A stretch of DNA of 64,000 bases from Thiodiazotropha sp040506195 (lineage in GTDB: Bacteria; Pseudomonadota; Gammaproteobacteria; Chromatiales; Chromatiaceae), in NCBI GenBank assembly GCA_040506195.1, contig JBEVXH010000013.1, positions 1 to 64,000 on the forward strand, written 5' to 3'. The position numbers and the translations under genes are program-made. The notes under the pieces are model-generated. The model was not told the origin of the DNA. It saw only the letters and a list, made by a program, of their open reading frames with translations, and made no database searches. Below, one piece after another: positions 25,850-34,798 of this stretch. The number at the start of each line of letters is the position of its first letter. Within the stretch, counting starts at the first letter, position 1.

Positions 25850-26731
25850 ATGTCCAAACAAAATCCTTCACCATTCCTGCCCGAAAACCACGATGCCTAT
25901 GCGACCTGGCGGGATGCAAAGCTCGACAGTTACCCCGAAACAGTGGGAGAACTGATCGTCGAAATCCGCGATCCGCGCCGGCTCTCAACAGCTGAGCACG
26001 ATAAAATCCTCTCTCTTTGCCGAAAGACTAATATGGCGATCTGGACAGGCCTCTCGGGGCATGATTCGGATAAACACATCATCAGCGAGCTTGGCTTGGC
26101 ATTCGGTCTCAGCCATCTGGACCACAATATGTGCGCAGATGATGACGCCATCTCCTCGCTGACCGTACAATCGGATGCCTTACGAAACGGCTATATCCCC
26201 TATTCCGACCGTCCCATCACCTGGCACACTGATGGCTATTACAACCTTCCTGAGCAGCAGATCCACGCACTGCTGCTGCATTGCGTCAATCCCGCAGAAC
26301 AAGGCGGTGAGAATGACCTGCTCGACCATGAGATCCTGTTTATCCAGATAATGGAGTGGAATCCCGACTATATCCATGCCCTGATGAATCCTCGGGCCAT
26401 GACCATCCCGGCCAATATCGTCGACGGCAAAGAACTCAGGCCTGCTCGTACGGGCCCGGTTTTTGCCGTTTACCCGGATGGCCATTTACATATGCGTTAT
26501 ACAGACAGAAGCCGCAGTATCGAGTGGCTGGATGATCCCTTGCTCAAAGAGGCGGTGGAATATATGAAATCACTGCTGCATAGCCCCTCGCCCTGGCAAT
26601 TTCATGCGAAACTTCAGGCCGGGCAGGGTTTGATCTCTAATAACGTATTACATACCCGGAGCGGTTTCATAGATGGGGAACAGGCCCGCCTGCTCTACCG
26701 GGCACGCTACTACGACCGTATCCGACAGTAA
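25850..26731 (+). CDS. TauD/TfdA-family Fe(II)/2-oxoglutarate-type dioxygenase
   Basis: A 293-residue protein with the non-haem iron facial triad: HTD at 126-128 (ITWHTDGYYN) and a distal His in NNVLHTRSGF near 265, followed by the Arg that binds 2-oxoglutarate in the family. Substrate unknown. A longer reading frame opens at 25691, but the ATG at 25850 fits the domain. It is divergent from ubiT and converges on purF with 6 bases between the stops. An oxygen-using enzyme beside an anaerobic quinone gene is a curious neighbour but probably coincidental. Confidence 0.75.
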   Translation: MSKQNPSPFLPENHDAYATWRDAKLDSYPETVGELIVEIRDPRRLSTAEHDKILSLCRKTNMAIWTGLSGHDSDKHIISELGLAFGLSHLDHNMCADDDAISSLTVQSDALRNGYIPYSDRPITWHTDGYYNLPEQQIHALLLHCVNPAEQGGENDLLDHEILFIQIMEWNPDYIHALMNPRAMTIPANIVDGKELRPARTGPVFAVYPDGHLHMRYTDRSRSIEWLDDPLLKEAVEYMKSLLHSPSPWQFHAKLQAGQGLISNNVLHTRSGFIDGEQARLLYRARYYDRIRQ

Positions 26732-26737
26732 TCCGCC

Positions 26738-28252
26738 TTACACATCGTTGTGAAGATCAAGGATACTCTTCTCAGCCGTATCGTCCTTGCTCCTGGCGCC
26801 ATCGTTGCGCAATAGCTCCAGCTGTTCCAGATAGGTTTCGCTGACATCACCGGTGACATAATCGCCATTGAAAACACTGGTGTCGAAGCGTTCGATATCG
26901 GTCTTGCCCTTTTTCTGCACCGCATCGATCAGGTCCTCTATATCCTGATAGATCATGCGGTCCGCACCGATAATACTCCTCACCTCTTCCACGCTTCTGT
27001 TGTGCGCCACCAACTCACTGGCGGCGGGCATGTCGATACCATAGACATTGGGATAGATCACCGGTGGTGCGGCTGAAGCAAAATAGACCTTTTTGGCGCC
27101 AGATTCCCGCGCCATCTGCACGATCTGCTGAGATGTGGTCCCTCTGACCACGGAATCGTCGACCAGCAGGACATTCTTGTTTTTGAACTCAAGATCGATG
27201 GCATTGAGCTTTTGCCTGACAGATTTCTTGCGCACTGTCTGACCGGGCATGATGAAGGTACGGCCAATATAGCGGTTTTTTATAAAACCCTCTGTATAAC
27301 GAAGTTTCAGCTCGTTGGCCAGGGTCAGAGCCGCTGTCCGACTGGTATCCGGTATCGGAATCACCACGTCGATATCATGATCCGGCCACTCCCTCATGAT
27401 CTTTCTCGCCAGCTTCTTGCCCATACGCGACCGGGCCTTGTGAACGAACACATTGTCGATGATGGAGTCTGGGCGGGCAAAGTAGACAAATTCAAAGATA
27501 CAGGGGGATTTTACCGTGTGGGCGGCACACATCTGGGAATGCAGCTGACCCTCTTTACTGATGAAAATCGCCTCACCCGGCTCCAGGTCGCGAACCCGCT
27601 CGAATCCCAGGGTATCGAAGGCGACACTCTCCGAGGCGATCATGTATTCCGTCCCCAGGTCGGTCTCCCGCTTGCCATAGACGATGGGGCGTATGGCGTG
27701 AGGATCACGAAATCCAAGCAACCCAACCCCCGGAATCATGGCTACTGCCGCATAGGCGCCCCGGCAGCGGCGATGCACCCCTGCTACAGCCTTGAAGATG
27801 TCCTCCGGAGCGATCCTCAGCTTATTCTGCATCTGCAACTCATGGGCAAATACATTGAGTAATATCTCTGAATCGGATGAGGTATTGATATGACGCAGGT
27901 CTTCGACGAAGAGATCCCTGGTCAACTCAGTCGTATTGGTCAGATTACCGTTGTGCGCCAGGGTAATGCCGTAGGGTGAATTGACATAGAACGGCTGAGC
28001 CTCTGCGGATGAAGAGCAGCCAGCTGTGGGATATCTGGCATGACCGATGCCCATATTACCCTTCAAGCGCAGCATGTGGCGCATATGAAAAACATCTCTG
28101 GCAAGGCCGTTGGCCTTGCGCAAATAGAGTTTACCCTTTTCACAGGTAACGATGCCGGCCGCGTCCTGCCCACGATGCTGAAGCACCAAGAGTGCATCAT
28201 AGAGTGACTGGTTTACGGGGGTCTTACCCACAATTCCCACAATACCGCACAT
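26738..28252 (-). CDS. purF: Amidophosphoribosyltransferase PurF
   Basis: First committed step of purine synthesis: PRPP plus glutamine to phosphoribosylamine. The N-terminal nucleophile Cys follows the initiator Met (MCGIVGIVGK), so no propeptide is present. The glutaminase RYPTAG and HNGNL motifs and the PRPP-binding VLLVDDSVVRGTT (about residues 364-376) are intact. The length of 504 matches the E. coli type. It lies 16 bases after cvpA, the standard cvpA-purF operon. Confidence 0.98.
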   Translation of the reverse strand: MCGIVGIVGKTPVNQSLYDALLVLQHRGQDAAGIVTCEKGKLYLRKANGLARDVFHMRHMLRLKGNMGIGHARYPTAGCSSSAEAQPFYVNSPYGITLAHNGNLTNTTELTRDLFVEDLRHINTSSDSEILLNVFAHELQMQNKLRIAPEDIFKAVAGVHRRCRGAYAAVAMIPGVGLLGFRDPHAIRPIVYGKRETDLGTEYMIASESVAFDTLGFERVRDLEPGEAIFISKEGQLHSQMCAAHTVKSPCIFEFVYFARPDSIIDNVFVHKARSRMGKKLARKIMREWPDHDIDVVIPIPDTSRTAALTLANELKLRYTEGFIKNRYIGRTFIMPGQTVRKKSVRQKLNAIDLEFKNKNVLLVDDSVVRGTTSQQIVQMARESGAKKVYFASAAPPVIYPNVYGIDMPAASELVAHNRSVEEVRSIIGADRMIYQDIEDLIDAVQKKGKTDIERFDTSVFNGDYVTGDVSETYLEQLELLRNDGARSKDDTAEKSILDLHNDV

Positions 28253-28268
28253 GCTTCAGTTCTCCGGA

Positions 28269-28757
28269 TCAGTATTGGAAGTTTGCAGCAATATCACTAG
28301 GCAGATAGCTCTGCAGCCAAAGAGCTATATCCCTAAAAAAGGGGATCAATTGTGATGACTGCCACCAGTTGTCATTTGGGAACGGGGTCAACCCTGCAAG
28401 CAGAATCAGCACGGCAACCACTACAGCGCCCCGCGCCACACCAAAGAAAATCCCTATAAGACGGTCGGTACCTGTCAATCCCGTGGTACTCACCAAAACC
28501 TTCATGAAATGGTTCGCCACTGCCCCGATGATCAGCACCAATATCAGAATTATTCCGTAGGCCACGCCCAGTCTGATGGATTGCACGTCGATCCAGGGTT
28601 CCAGCTCCACCGCCAGCGGACGGAAGAACAGCCAGGCAAGCGTAAATGCGGCGATCCAGGTGACTAGAGAGATGGCTTCCTGTACAAAGCCGCGAATCAG
28701 ACTGATGACTGCCGAAAGCGCGATGATCGCGATGATCAGAATATCGATCCAGAGCAT
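28269..28757 (-). CDS. cvpA: CvpA family inner-membrane protein
   Basis: Four predicted transmembrane helices (about residues 3-23, 28-46, 62-86, 100-121) in a 162-residue protein matching CvpA, first named for colicin V production and needed for envelope stress tolerance in enterobacteria. The motif SLIRGFVQEAISL is typical. It is cotranscribed with purF and lies 100 bases downstream of tRNA-Ala. Confidence 0.92.
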   Translation of the reverse strand: MLWIDILIIAIIALSAVISLIRGFVQEAISLVTWIAAFTLAWLFFRPLAVELEPWIDVQSIRLGVAYGIILILVLIIGAVANHFMKVLVSTTGLTGTDRLIGIFFGVARGAVVVAVLILLAGLTPFPNDNWWQSSQLIPFFRDIALWLQSYLPSDIAANFQY

Positions 28758-28857
28758 ATAGCCAGCCTGTCGAGTGATCGCGTTGAGGAGGGTTCCATGG
28801 ACATAAGCGGGTGTGGATACCCAGGTCTGTTGAATCGGAGCCTGCTGTGCAAGAAAT

Positions 28858-28933
28858 TGGTGGAGCCAGGCGGGATCGAACCGCCGACCTCAACACTGCC
28901 AGTGTTGCGCTCTCCCAGCTGAGCTATGGCCCC
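28858..28933 (-). tRNA. tRNA-Ala (anticodon GGC)
   Basis: 76 nt on the minus strand with encoded CCA. The acceptor stem GGGGCCA pairs with TGGCTCC (one G-U), the anticodon stem is CAACA/TGTTG with loop CTGGCAG giving anticodon GGC, and the T arm contains GGTTCGATCC. It precedes cvpA-purF on the same strand. Confidence 0.96.
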
Positions 28934-29332
28934 GGAAAGCCGCGAATATTAGGGGATTATGACACTTTTGTCCACTGCTTTTTTCCCCTCTCCCCTGATC
29001 CTTAGAGAGTATCCGATTGGAGAAAATATCGCCGTTAATGATCATAATTGACGCGATCTATATAGATGTGATTGGCGGAACGAAACCCCACCCTACACCC
29101 TTACTAGTAATCTTCCAGAAACAAGGAGTACTTTTCCACCCCGGTACCTGACGGTTGTCTTTCTCCGACGCCCCGACAGTACCTCCATGTACTGACGGGG
29201 CTTACGCGGCGTCCATGCCGCTACTGCGAAAGACAACCGTCAGGTACCTACAAGTGATCATCCAGTTTCTGTAATCTAATGAACATTTGCGTTGATTAGC
29301 GTTCATTTGCGGACTGAATCCGACTCACTTCT
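28934..29332. other. Intergenic region between tRNA-Ala and glnS
   Basis: No coding sequence found. It contains the large palindromic element at 29143-29248 and one copy of the GAACATTTGCGTTGATTAGC-type repeat (29281-29314). Confidence 0.6.
29143..29248. repeat. 106-bp nested palindromic element
   Basis: The outer arms are 21 bp and perfect: 29143-29163 against 29228-29248, starting GGTACCTGACGG. Inside, CCCCGACAGTAC (29171-29182) pairs with GTACTGACGGGG (29189-29200) with one mismatch. It looks like a REP/MITE-like mobile palindrome rather than a terminator, as no T-run follows either arm. Confidence 0.8.
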
Positions 29333-31027
29333 TCATCCCCCAGGCTTGTCGATCTTCGCCCAGGAGTCGCGCAGGGTGATGATGCGGTTGAAGACCGGTT
29401 CCTCTCTGGCGGCCTCGCGGCTGTCGACCATGAAATAGCCTTCACGCTCAAATTGATACTGTTCGCCCGCTATCGCTGACCCCAATGCCGGTTCGAAACA
29501 ACAGTCAGTCAGGGTGCGCAGGGAATCGGGATTGAGATTATCCGTGAAACGGCCCCCTTCATCGACCCGGCCCGCGTCCGCCTTGCCGAACAGACGATCA
29601 TAGAGTCTCACTTCACCTTTTATGCCATGCCTGGCGGATACCCAGTGGACGACACCCCTGACCTTCCGCCCCTCAGGGTTTTTTCCAAGGGTTTCAGGAT
29701 CGTAGCTACAACGTAGCTCGATTATTTCACCCTGGTTATTCTTCACAACCTGTTCACATTTGATGACATAGGCATTGCGTAGACGCACCTCGCCCCCAGT
29801 CACCAGGCGTTTGTATTTTTTATTCGCCTGCTCTCTAAAATCAGCCCGGTCGATGTAGAGCTCTCGACAGAATTCGATCTCACGTACCCCCATGGTCTCA
29901 TCCTTGGGGTGATTGGACGCCGTCAAAGTCTCGCTCTTCTCATCTGGATAGTTTTCGATCACTAGCTTGAGCGGATGCAGTACCGCCATACGCCTCGGCG
30001 CATGGGCATCGAGATCCTCGCGAATACAGTTTTCCAGCATGCCCATCTCAACCAGGCCGTCCGATTTTGTGATACCGATCCGTTGACAGAATTCCCGTAT
30101 CGATGCCGCGCTGTAGCCGCGACGCCGCATCCCGGCAATCGTCGGCATGCGCGGATCATCCCATCCCTCGACAAATCCCTCATCCACCAATTGCGTGAGC
30201 ATGCGTTTGCTCAAAACCGTGTATTCCAGATTGAGGCGGGAGAATTCGATCTGTTGCGGATGGCTGGAAATGGAGATGTTGTCGAGCACCCAGTCATAGA
30301 GTGGCCGGTGATCCTCGAATTCAAGGGTACAAAGTGAGTGGGTGATGCCCTCCAGGGCATCCGAGACCGGATGAGTATAGTCGTACATCGGATAGATGCA
30401 CCAGGCTTCACCGGTCTGATGATGGATCACACCATGGCGGATTCGATACAGGGTTGGATCACGCATGTTCATATTCGGTGAAGCCATATCGATCTTGGCC
30501 CTCAGAACACGTTCCCCATCGGCGAAGTCACCCGCCTTCATGCGGGCGAACAGATCCAGGTTCTCCTCTACGGAACGGGTACGATAGGGGCTCTCCCGGC
30601 CAGATTCAGTCAGGGTGCCGCGATAGGCTCGCATCTGCTCGCTGTCGAGATCGCATACGAAGGCCTTGCCGGCCTGGATGAGTTCAACGGCAAAGTCGTA
30701 GAGCTGTTGAAAGTAGTCCGAGGCGTAGAAGAGACGATCATCCCAGTCGTAACCGAGCCAACGGACATCCGCCTGAATACTGTCGACGAACTCTATATTC
30801 TCCTTATGGGGATTAGTGTCGTCGAAACGCAGATTGCACAATCCCTGATAATCCCGGGCGATACCGAAATTAAGTACGATCGACTTGGCATGGCCGATAT
30901 GCAGATAGCCGTTGGGCTCGGGGGGAAACCGGGTATGCACCCGCCCACCGTGTTTACCCGACTGCAGATCCTGATCGATGATCTGGCGGATGAAGTTGGT
31001 CGTTGTGCTGGATTCCGATTTACTCAT
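29333..31027 (-). CDS. glnS: Glutaminyl-tRNA synthetase
   Basis: Class I aminoacyl-tRNA synthetase charging tRNA-Gln. The HIGH-type motif PPEPNGYLHIGHAKS is at about residues 33-47, the KMSKS-type motif VLSKRML near 270-276, and the C-terminal beta-barrel anticodon-binding domain is present (564 residues). It follows gltX by 50 bases on the same strand, with a diverged dispersed-repeat copy in the gap. The presence of GlnRS with a discriminating GluRS fits a gammaproteobacterium that does not need tRNA-Gln amidation. Confidence 0.97.
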   Translation of the reverse strand: MSKSESSTTTNFIRQIIDQDLQSGKHGGRVHTRFPPEPNGYLHIGHAKSIVLNFGIARDYQGLCNLRFDDTNPHKENIEFVDSIQADVRWLGYDWDDRLFYASDYFQQLYDFAVELIQAGKAFVCDLDSEQMRAYRGTLTESGRESPYRTRSVEENLDLFARMKAGDFADGERVLRAKIDMASPNMNMRDPTLYRIRHGVIHHQTGEAWCIYPMYDYTHPVSDALEGITHSLCTLEFEDHRPLYDWVLDNISISSHPQQIEFSRLNLEYTVLSKRMLTQLVDEGFVEGWDDPRMPTIAGMRRRGYSAASIREFCQRIGITKSDGLVEMGMLENCIREDLDAHAPRRMAVLHPLKLVIENYPDEKSETLTASNHPKDETMGVREIEFCRELYIDRADFREQANKKYKRLVTGGEVRLRNAYVIKCEQVVKNNQGEIIELRCSYDPETLGKNPEGRKVRGVVHWVSARHGIKGEVRLYDRLFGKADAGRVDEGGRFTDNLNPDSLRTLTDCCFEPALGSAIAGEQYQFEREGYFMVDSREAAREEPVFNRIITLRDSWAKIDKPGG

Positions 31028-31059
31028 GTTATTCGCTTCTTGACTTAGTTGTGACCCTG

Positions 31060-31078
31060 GGGCCTGTCAACACCGACT
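31060..31078 (-). repeat. Diverged dispersed-repeat fragment
   Basis: AGTCGGTGTTGACAGGCCC on the minus strand resembles the GATTAGTGTTAACAGGCCC core with three differences. It overlaps the gltX stop region and lies upstream of glnS. Weak alone; listed because of its place in the same kind of gap as the other copies. Confidence 0.4.
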
Positions 31079-32490
31079 CAACCGGCATTCGCTTCACGTT
31101 GAGCGATATATTCAAGGGCCTTGTCGATGCGCTTTAAACTAGCCTCTTTCCCCACCAGATAGAGGGTCACATCGATCCCCGGGGAGGCAGCGCGCCCCAC
31201 CAGGGCCACACGCAACGGCTGGGCCACCTTGCCCATCTTCACATCCAGTTCCGCAGAGACCTGATCCACCACGCTATGCAGTGTCCCTGCTGTCCAGTCA
31301 CCCAGGCTGGCCAATACATCGCGCATGCGTCGCAGGGGTTCCCTGGCAGCCGGACGCAGGTGCTTTTTGGCCGCCTTCTCCTCATAGTTCTCGAAATCCC
31401 GGTAACAGAAGGCGCTCATCTCAGCCATCTCGACCAGGGTGTTCGCGCGCTCCTGATGGGCTTCGGCAACGGCTACCAGATCGGGCCCTTGCGAGGGATC
31501 GATCTCGAGATTTCCCATATGCGGACTCAACAGGTGGGCGATACGCTTCGGGTTCTCCTGCTTGATATAGTGCTGATTCAACCATAACAGCTTGTCTGCG
31601 TTGAAGCTGGAGGCCGCCTTGTTTACCGCATCGATATCAAACAGTTCGATCATCTCGTCGACACTGAAGATCTCCTGATCCCCATGGGACCAACCCAGAC
31701 GCACCAGGTAGTTGAGCAGAGCCTCTGGCAGAAAACCGGCTTCACGGTACTGCATCACGCTTACTGCGCCATGCCGCTTCGACAATCTCGAACCATCATC
31801 GCCGAGGATCATCGGCACATGGCCGTACTGGGGCGGATCCGCATCCAGGGCCCGCAATATGTTGATCTGCCTCGGCGTATTGTTGAGATGATCGTCCCCA
31901 CGTATGACATGGGTGATGCTCATATCGAGATCATCGACCACCACGGTCAGATTGTAGGTGGGTGATCCATCGGTGCGTCGGATGATCAGGTCATCCAGCT
32001 CCTCATTGTTAAAAGTAACCATTCCCCTGATCAGGTCGTCCACCACGACGATGCCCGATTCCGGATTTTGAAAGCGGATCACATGGGGCTCGTCCTGGCT
32101 CACATCACGGTGCTTGCAGTGACCATCGTAACGAGGTTTAAGCTTATTCTGCATCGCCTCATTCCGCAGCCTGTCGAGACGCTCATGACTGCAGTTACAA
32201 CGATAGGCCAATCCACGCGCCAGCAGATCCTGAATCACCTCATCATAACGGTCGAAACGCTTGGTCTGGTAGAAGGGTCCTTCATCGTACTCCAGGCCGA
32301 GCCAGGTCATACCCTCGAGAATGGCATTTACCGACTCCATGGTCGAACGCTCCAGATCGGTATCTTCGATTCGCAACACGAACTTTCCACCGTGCTTGCG
32401 GGCATAGAGCCAGGAAAAAAGGGCGGTTCGGGCACCTCCCACGTGGAGATAGCCGGTCGGGCTGGGAGCGAATCGGGTACGAACAGTCAT
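31078..32490 (-). CDS. gltX: Glutamyl-tRNA synthetase
   Basis: Class I synthetase for glutamate. The HIGH-type motif APSPTGYLHVGGART is at about residues 8-22 and the KMSKS-type motif GSRLSKRHGA at about 239-248; the all-helical anticodon-binding C-terminal domain follows. The zinc-binding motif is seen at CNCSHERLD with a later KH/CKHR. The length of 470 is typical. It heads the gltX-glnS pair. Confidence 0.97.
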   Translation of the reverse strand: MTVRTRFAPSPTGYLHVGGARTALFSWLYARKHGGKFVLRIEDTDLERSTMESVNAILEGMTWLGLEYDEGPFYQTKRFDRYDEVIQDLLARGLAYRCNCSHERLDRLRNEAMQNKLKPRYDGHCKHRDVSQDEPHVIRFQNPESGIVVVDDLIRGMVTFNNEELDDLIIRRTDGSPTYNLTVVVDDLDMSITHVIRGDDHLNNTPRQINILRALDADPPQYGHVPMILGDDGSRLSKRHGAVSVMQYREAGFLPEALLNYLVRLGWSHGDQEIFSVDEMIELFDIDAVNKAASSFNADKLLWLNQHYIKQENPKRIAHLLSPHMGNLEIDPSQGPDLVAVAEAHQERANTLVEMAEMSAFCYRDFENYEEKAAKKHLRPAAREPLRRMRDVLASLGDWTAGTLHSVVDQVSAELDVKMGKVAQPLRVALVGRAASPGIDVTLYLVGKEASLKRIDKALEYIAQREANAG

Positions 32491-32552
32491 GGTCTGGCAG
32501 GCAATCCGGTTACTGGCAAAACCGCGATTCTATCAGACCCGGAGTGATTCGG

Positions 32553-32592
32553 AAGCCGCAAATGGACGCAAATCACCGTGAGTTCGCACAAA
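32553..32592. repeat. Dispersed GCCGCAAATGGACGCAAATC-type repeat
   Basis: GCCGCAAATGGACGCAAATC at 32554-32573, continuing ACCGTGAGTTCGCACAAATC, is one of several diverged copies of a repeat seen also at 24991-25032, 29281-29314, 46838-46860 and 46943-46980, always between genes. It lies upstream of gltX. Confidence 0.5.
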
Positions 32593-32735
32593 TCCATCCC
32601 GGTCTGGCAGAACCTGTTTGCGATCATTGGCTGTGATTTGCATTATTGGCGGCTATTCCTTAACTGCCGGGTTTTGGAGAGCACTCGATTGACCCGCTAT
32701 GAATAGCTCTTTAGAATGCCCCTCTCGCTGTTTTC

Positions 32736-32811
32736 GGGCGCATAGCTCAGCTGGGAGAGCGCTGCAGTCACATTGCAGAGGTCACAGGTTCGATCCCTGT
32801 TGCGCCCACCA
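32736..32811 (+). tRNA. tRNA-Val (anticodon CAC)
   Basis: 76 nt with encoded CCA. The acceptor stem GGGCGCA pairs with TGCGCCC, the anticodon stem CTGCA/TGCAG carries loop GTCACAT with anticodon CAC, and the T arm ACAGGTTCGATCCCTGT is canonical. Its 3' 41 bases are repeated at 34817-34857, marking it as an integration target. Confidence 0.96.
32767..32807 (+). repeat. att-like direct repeat, left copy (inside tRNA-Val)
   Basis: 41 bases from the anticodon loop to the last base before the discriminator are identical to 34817-34857. Integration into the 3' half of a tRNA gene that leaves the gene intact is the hallmark of tyrosine-integrase elements. Confidence 0.85.
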
Positions 32812-33074
32812 TTTCCCCTTTATTTTCAATATGTTGCAAAGAGCGTGGCAAACGCCTTTTGCTCAACGTAGTACCAGGGTTCTGGTCAACATTCGACGCC
32901 AGTTGCATGCACGTTATGACCATCTGATTAAAAGAAGCTTTTCCGAAACGGGCGATTCTGTCTGTTATTCAACCACTTACAATGATAGATGCGTCTACTT
33001 TAGAAGCTGTGAATTGGCCTGTAGGCCGCATTCTGCCGTTGTTTCAACCAATCGAAATAGACAGGAGAAATACG

Positions 33075-33281
33075 ATGCCATTGTTTGATGTAGCAATTCT
33101 TGAAAGACCCACCAAAAAGGAAGCAGAGGAAGGCCAGAGAGAGCGCATTGTTCTCGGTTCTGTATCTGTTGTGGCTGCTGATGAGCAGTCTGCAGCGATT
33201 AGTGCGGTAATGGATTCAACTGAGAAGGAGATCAAAGTAGATCGTGCGCGGATGGTGGTGCTTGCTCGCCCTTTCGGGTAG
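33075..33281 (+). CDS. Small islet protein, phage-type hypothetical
   Basis: 68 residues, beginning MPLFDVAILERPTKKEAEEG. The ATG at 33075 is preceded by AGGAGAA at ideal spacing, better than the upstream in-frame ATG at 32982. The pattern FDVAILE.PT.KEAEEG...RIVLG resembles small hypothetical proteins common in tailed-phage genomes; that is from memory, and the function is unknown. It is acidic with no transmembrane segment or cysteine. It is the first gene of the islet and the best supported. Confidence 0.7.
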   Translation: MPLFDVAILERPTKKEAEEGQRERIVLGSVSVVAADEQSAAISAVMDSTEKEIKVDRARMVVLARPFG

Positions 33282-33532
33282 AGGGGCTTCGGGAACGAAA
33301 ACTTGAGGTCCCCGAAAACCAAACGGCTGTCTGCTCGCTTTTGAGAGACTTTGATTCTCAAAACATTTCCAAATGGCAGCAGCCTGTTACGGATGTTGGT
33401 GCACCCTTGCTGCTGTGCAGCCCGTGCTCGACATTAACAGCAACCTCATATTCAGCCAATTACTTGGGGGTGTAGTGATGCCGCGAAATCATTGAATGTG
33501 ACACCGCCAGAATAACAGCACCATGCGGGAAA

Positions 33533-33637
33533 ATGTTTTTAATAATTGGCTTCAATAGAAACACGAAGGATGATGGATATGGTGTTTGGGCAGATGAGAA
33601 TGGGAAGCGGAGAGACTGGGACTATGTTCATGAGTGA
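33533..33637 (+). CDS. Micro-ORF in islet (34 aa)
   Basis: Reads MFLIIGFNRNTKDDGYGVWA then DENGKRRDWDYVHE, a sensible soluble sequence rich in Asp, Gly and Trp with no low-complexity bias. GCGGGAAA precedes the ATG. Its TGA overlaps the GTG start of the next micro-ORF in a GTGA junction. Too short to classify. Confidence 0.4.
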   Translation: MFLIIGFNRNTKDDGYGVWADENGKRRDWDYVHE

Positions 33638-33744
33638 CGGTTGCGTCCGGCAACACTGATCAAGAGCTACTTTTCTCTCTTCATGAATATAAAAAGCTCT
33701 GTGACATGTCGATGGAAGAATACCTACATGGCTTGAGCACATAA
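33634..33744 (+). CDS. Micro-ORF in islet (36 aa), GTG start
   Basis: Starts at the GTG within the stop of the preceding micro-ORF (GTGA). The sequence includes DQELLFSLHEYKKLCDMSME and ends YLHGLST, looking like a short amphipathic helical peptide. The coupling is the main support that both micro-ORFs are real. Confidence 0.4.
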   Translation: MTVASGNTDQELLFSLHEYKKLCDMSMEEYLHGLST

Positions 33745-33762
33745 TGTATTGAGTAAGCAGCT

Positions 33763-33993
33763 ATGTGGATACCACAAAAAATACATAACGGAGAACCAGT
33801 GGAACCGGACGTATGGCGTGTTTTCGATGATAGTGATGACAGCTACGAAGCTACGATCTGCAAGCTGTTGAGTGGAGAGCATGACAGTGAGGCGATTGCT
33901 AGAGAAATTTGTAACGCGCATAACTCCCCATCAGATTCGCCGGAGGGTTCAAAAACTGACGCCAGAGATGAAAATAGTCGAAATACTTGTTAA
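33763..33993 (+). CDS. Small acidic hypothetical islet protein
   Basis: 76 residues, starting MWIPQKIHNGEPVEPDVWRV. Very acidic in the middle (FDDSDDSYEA, SGEHDSEAIAREICNAHN), with a polar C-terminal tail. The segment SEAIAREICNAHN is like the one- to two-turn helices of phage proteins of unknown function. It follows the 36-aa micro-ORF by 18 bases. No recognised domain. Confidence 0.5.
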   Translation: MWIPQKIHNGEPVEPDVWRVFDDSDDSYEATICKLLSGEHDSEAIAREICNAHNSPSDSPEGSKTDARDENSRNTC

Positions 33994-34108
33994 ATATATC
34001 GACCGTATGAACCACCTTTGCGACGAAGACCCAGCCGACAATATTCTTGAGGAATTCACAGAAGCCGTAGACCCAGCAATTCAGCGATATTTAGATGCCC
34101 CTGATTAA
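33968..34108 (+). CDS. Small hypothetical islet protein (46 aa)
   Basis: From the ATG at 33968: MKIVEILVKYIDRMNHLCDE then DPADNILEEFTEAVDPAIQ. A longer frame opens at 33872 but its N-terminus is basic and unlike this part. It overlaps the previous gene by 26 bases. The sequence is helical and acidic. Function unknown. Confidence 0.4.
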   Translation: MKIVEILVKYIDRMNHLCDEDPADNILEEFTEAVDPAIQRYLDAPD

Positions 34109-34350
34109 CGCAAGGAGAAAATATAGATAGGCGAAAATACCATGCTCACAATTGTGGTAGTTGCGTATTGTATAACGTTGGTTTTAATCTCGATTTAGCC
34201 CCACAACGAGCAGACGGGAGAATGTGATGCCTGACCCGCGGATGGAAGACTAACTGGGCGGGTAGACTCAATCCACAGTTTTTACAACGTAATCTATAAC
34301 TAAAACTGCGCTACACTGCCACACAGCTATTATATGCAGGAGGAGGCGGC

Positions 34351-34533
34351 ATGAAAGGTGAAGAATTCTTGTTGAATAAATGCCCTGACTGTAAACACTC
34401 AATAAGCTTTGTAGGCGAACCAAGCATTATAGGCGATAAATGTAATTGCCAACACTGTGGTCTTCAATTATACGTAGAACGCAAACTAGAATCAGGCCAG
34501 TACTATCTTGAAAAGCTTAACCCCATCAACTGA
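34351..34533 (+). CDS. Small zinc-ribbon protein
   Basis: 60 residues with two CxxC knuckles, CPDCKH (C12, C15) and CNCQHCG (C30, C32, C35), the geometry of a zinc ribbon. AGGAGGAGG stands about 6 bases before the ATG, one of the strongest ribosome sites in the window. Its 3' end overlaps the tail of the truncated minus-strand gene. Such ribbons occur in phage and plasmid regulators as well as in LysW-type carriers; no function can be given. Confidence 0.7.
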   Translation: MKGEEFLLNKCPDCKHSISFVGEPSIIGDKCNCQHCGLQLYVERKLESGQYYLEKLNPIN

Positions 34534-34798
34534 GCGGGTTGGGAAAAGATTGCCACTTCAGTTCAATCTGAATACCAATGCCATACGCTCCCTGCATCTG
34601 TGTTGATGTTGGCGTGAATACCTCAAGAAATATCGATTCACCACCTGTCGTTATAGGAAGCCAAAAAAACTGTGGAAACGGCCCGAATATATCTTTCCCT
34701 ACTTTGTATTTGTAACGTAGTAACCGATGGCAAAAAGCGTCAATAATTGACCGTCTTACTACGCAGGGAGAGGGTTGACCAATTGATTTATAAGCACT
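34526..34798 (-). pseudogene. C-terminal gene fragment cut by the islet boundary
   Basis: A minus-strand frame of about 90 codons with no stop and no ATG, GTG or TTG before its last third. It reads SIGQPSPCVVRRSIIDAFCH, later IFGPFPQFFWLPITTGGES and MQGAYGIGIQIELKW. The aromatic-rich, non-repetitive sequence looks coding. The frame begins only 18 bases from the right att copy, so the 5' part was probably lost when the boundary formed. Family not recognised. Confidence 0.5.
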
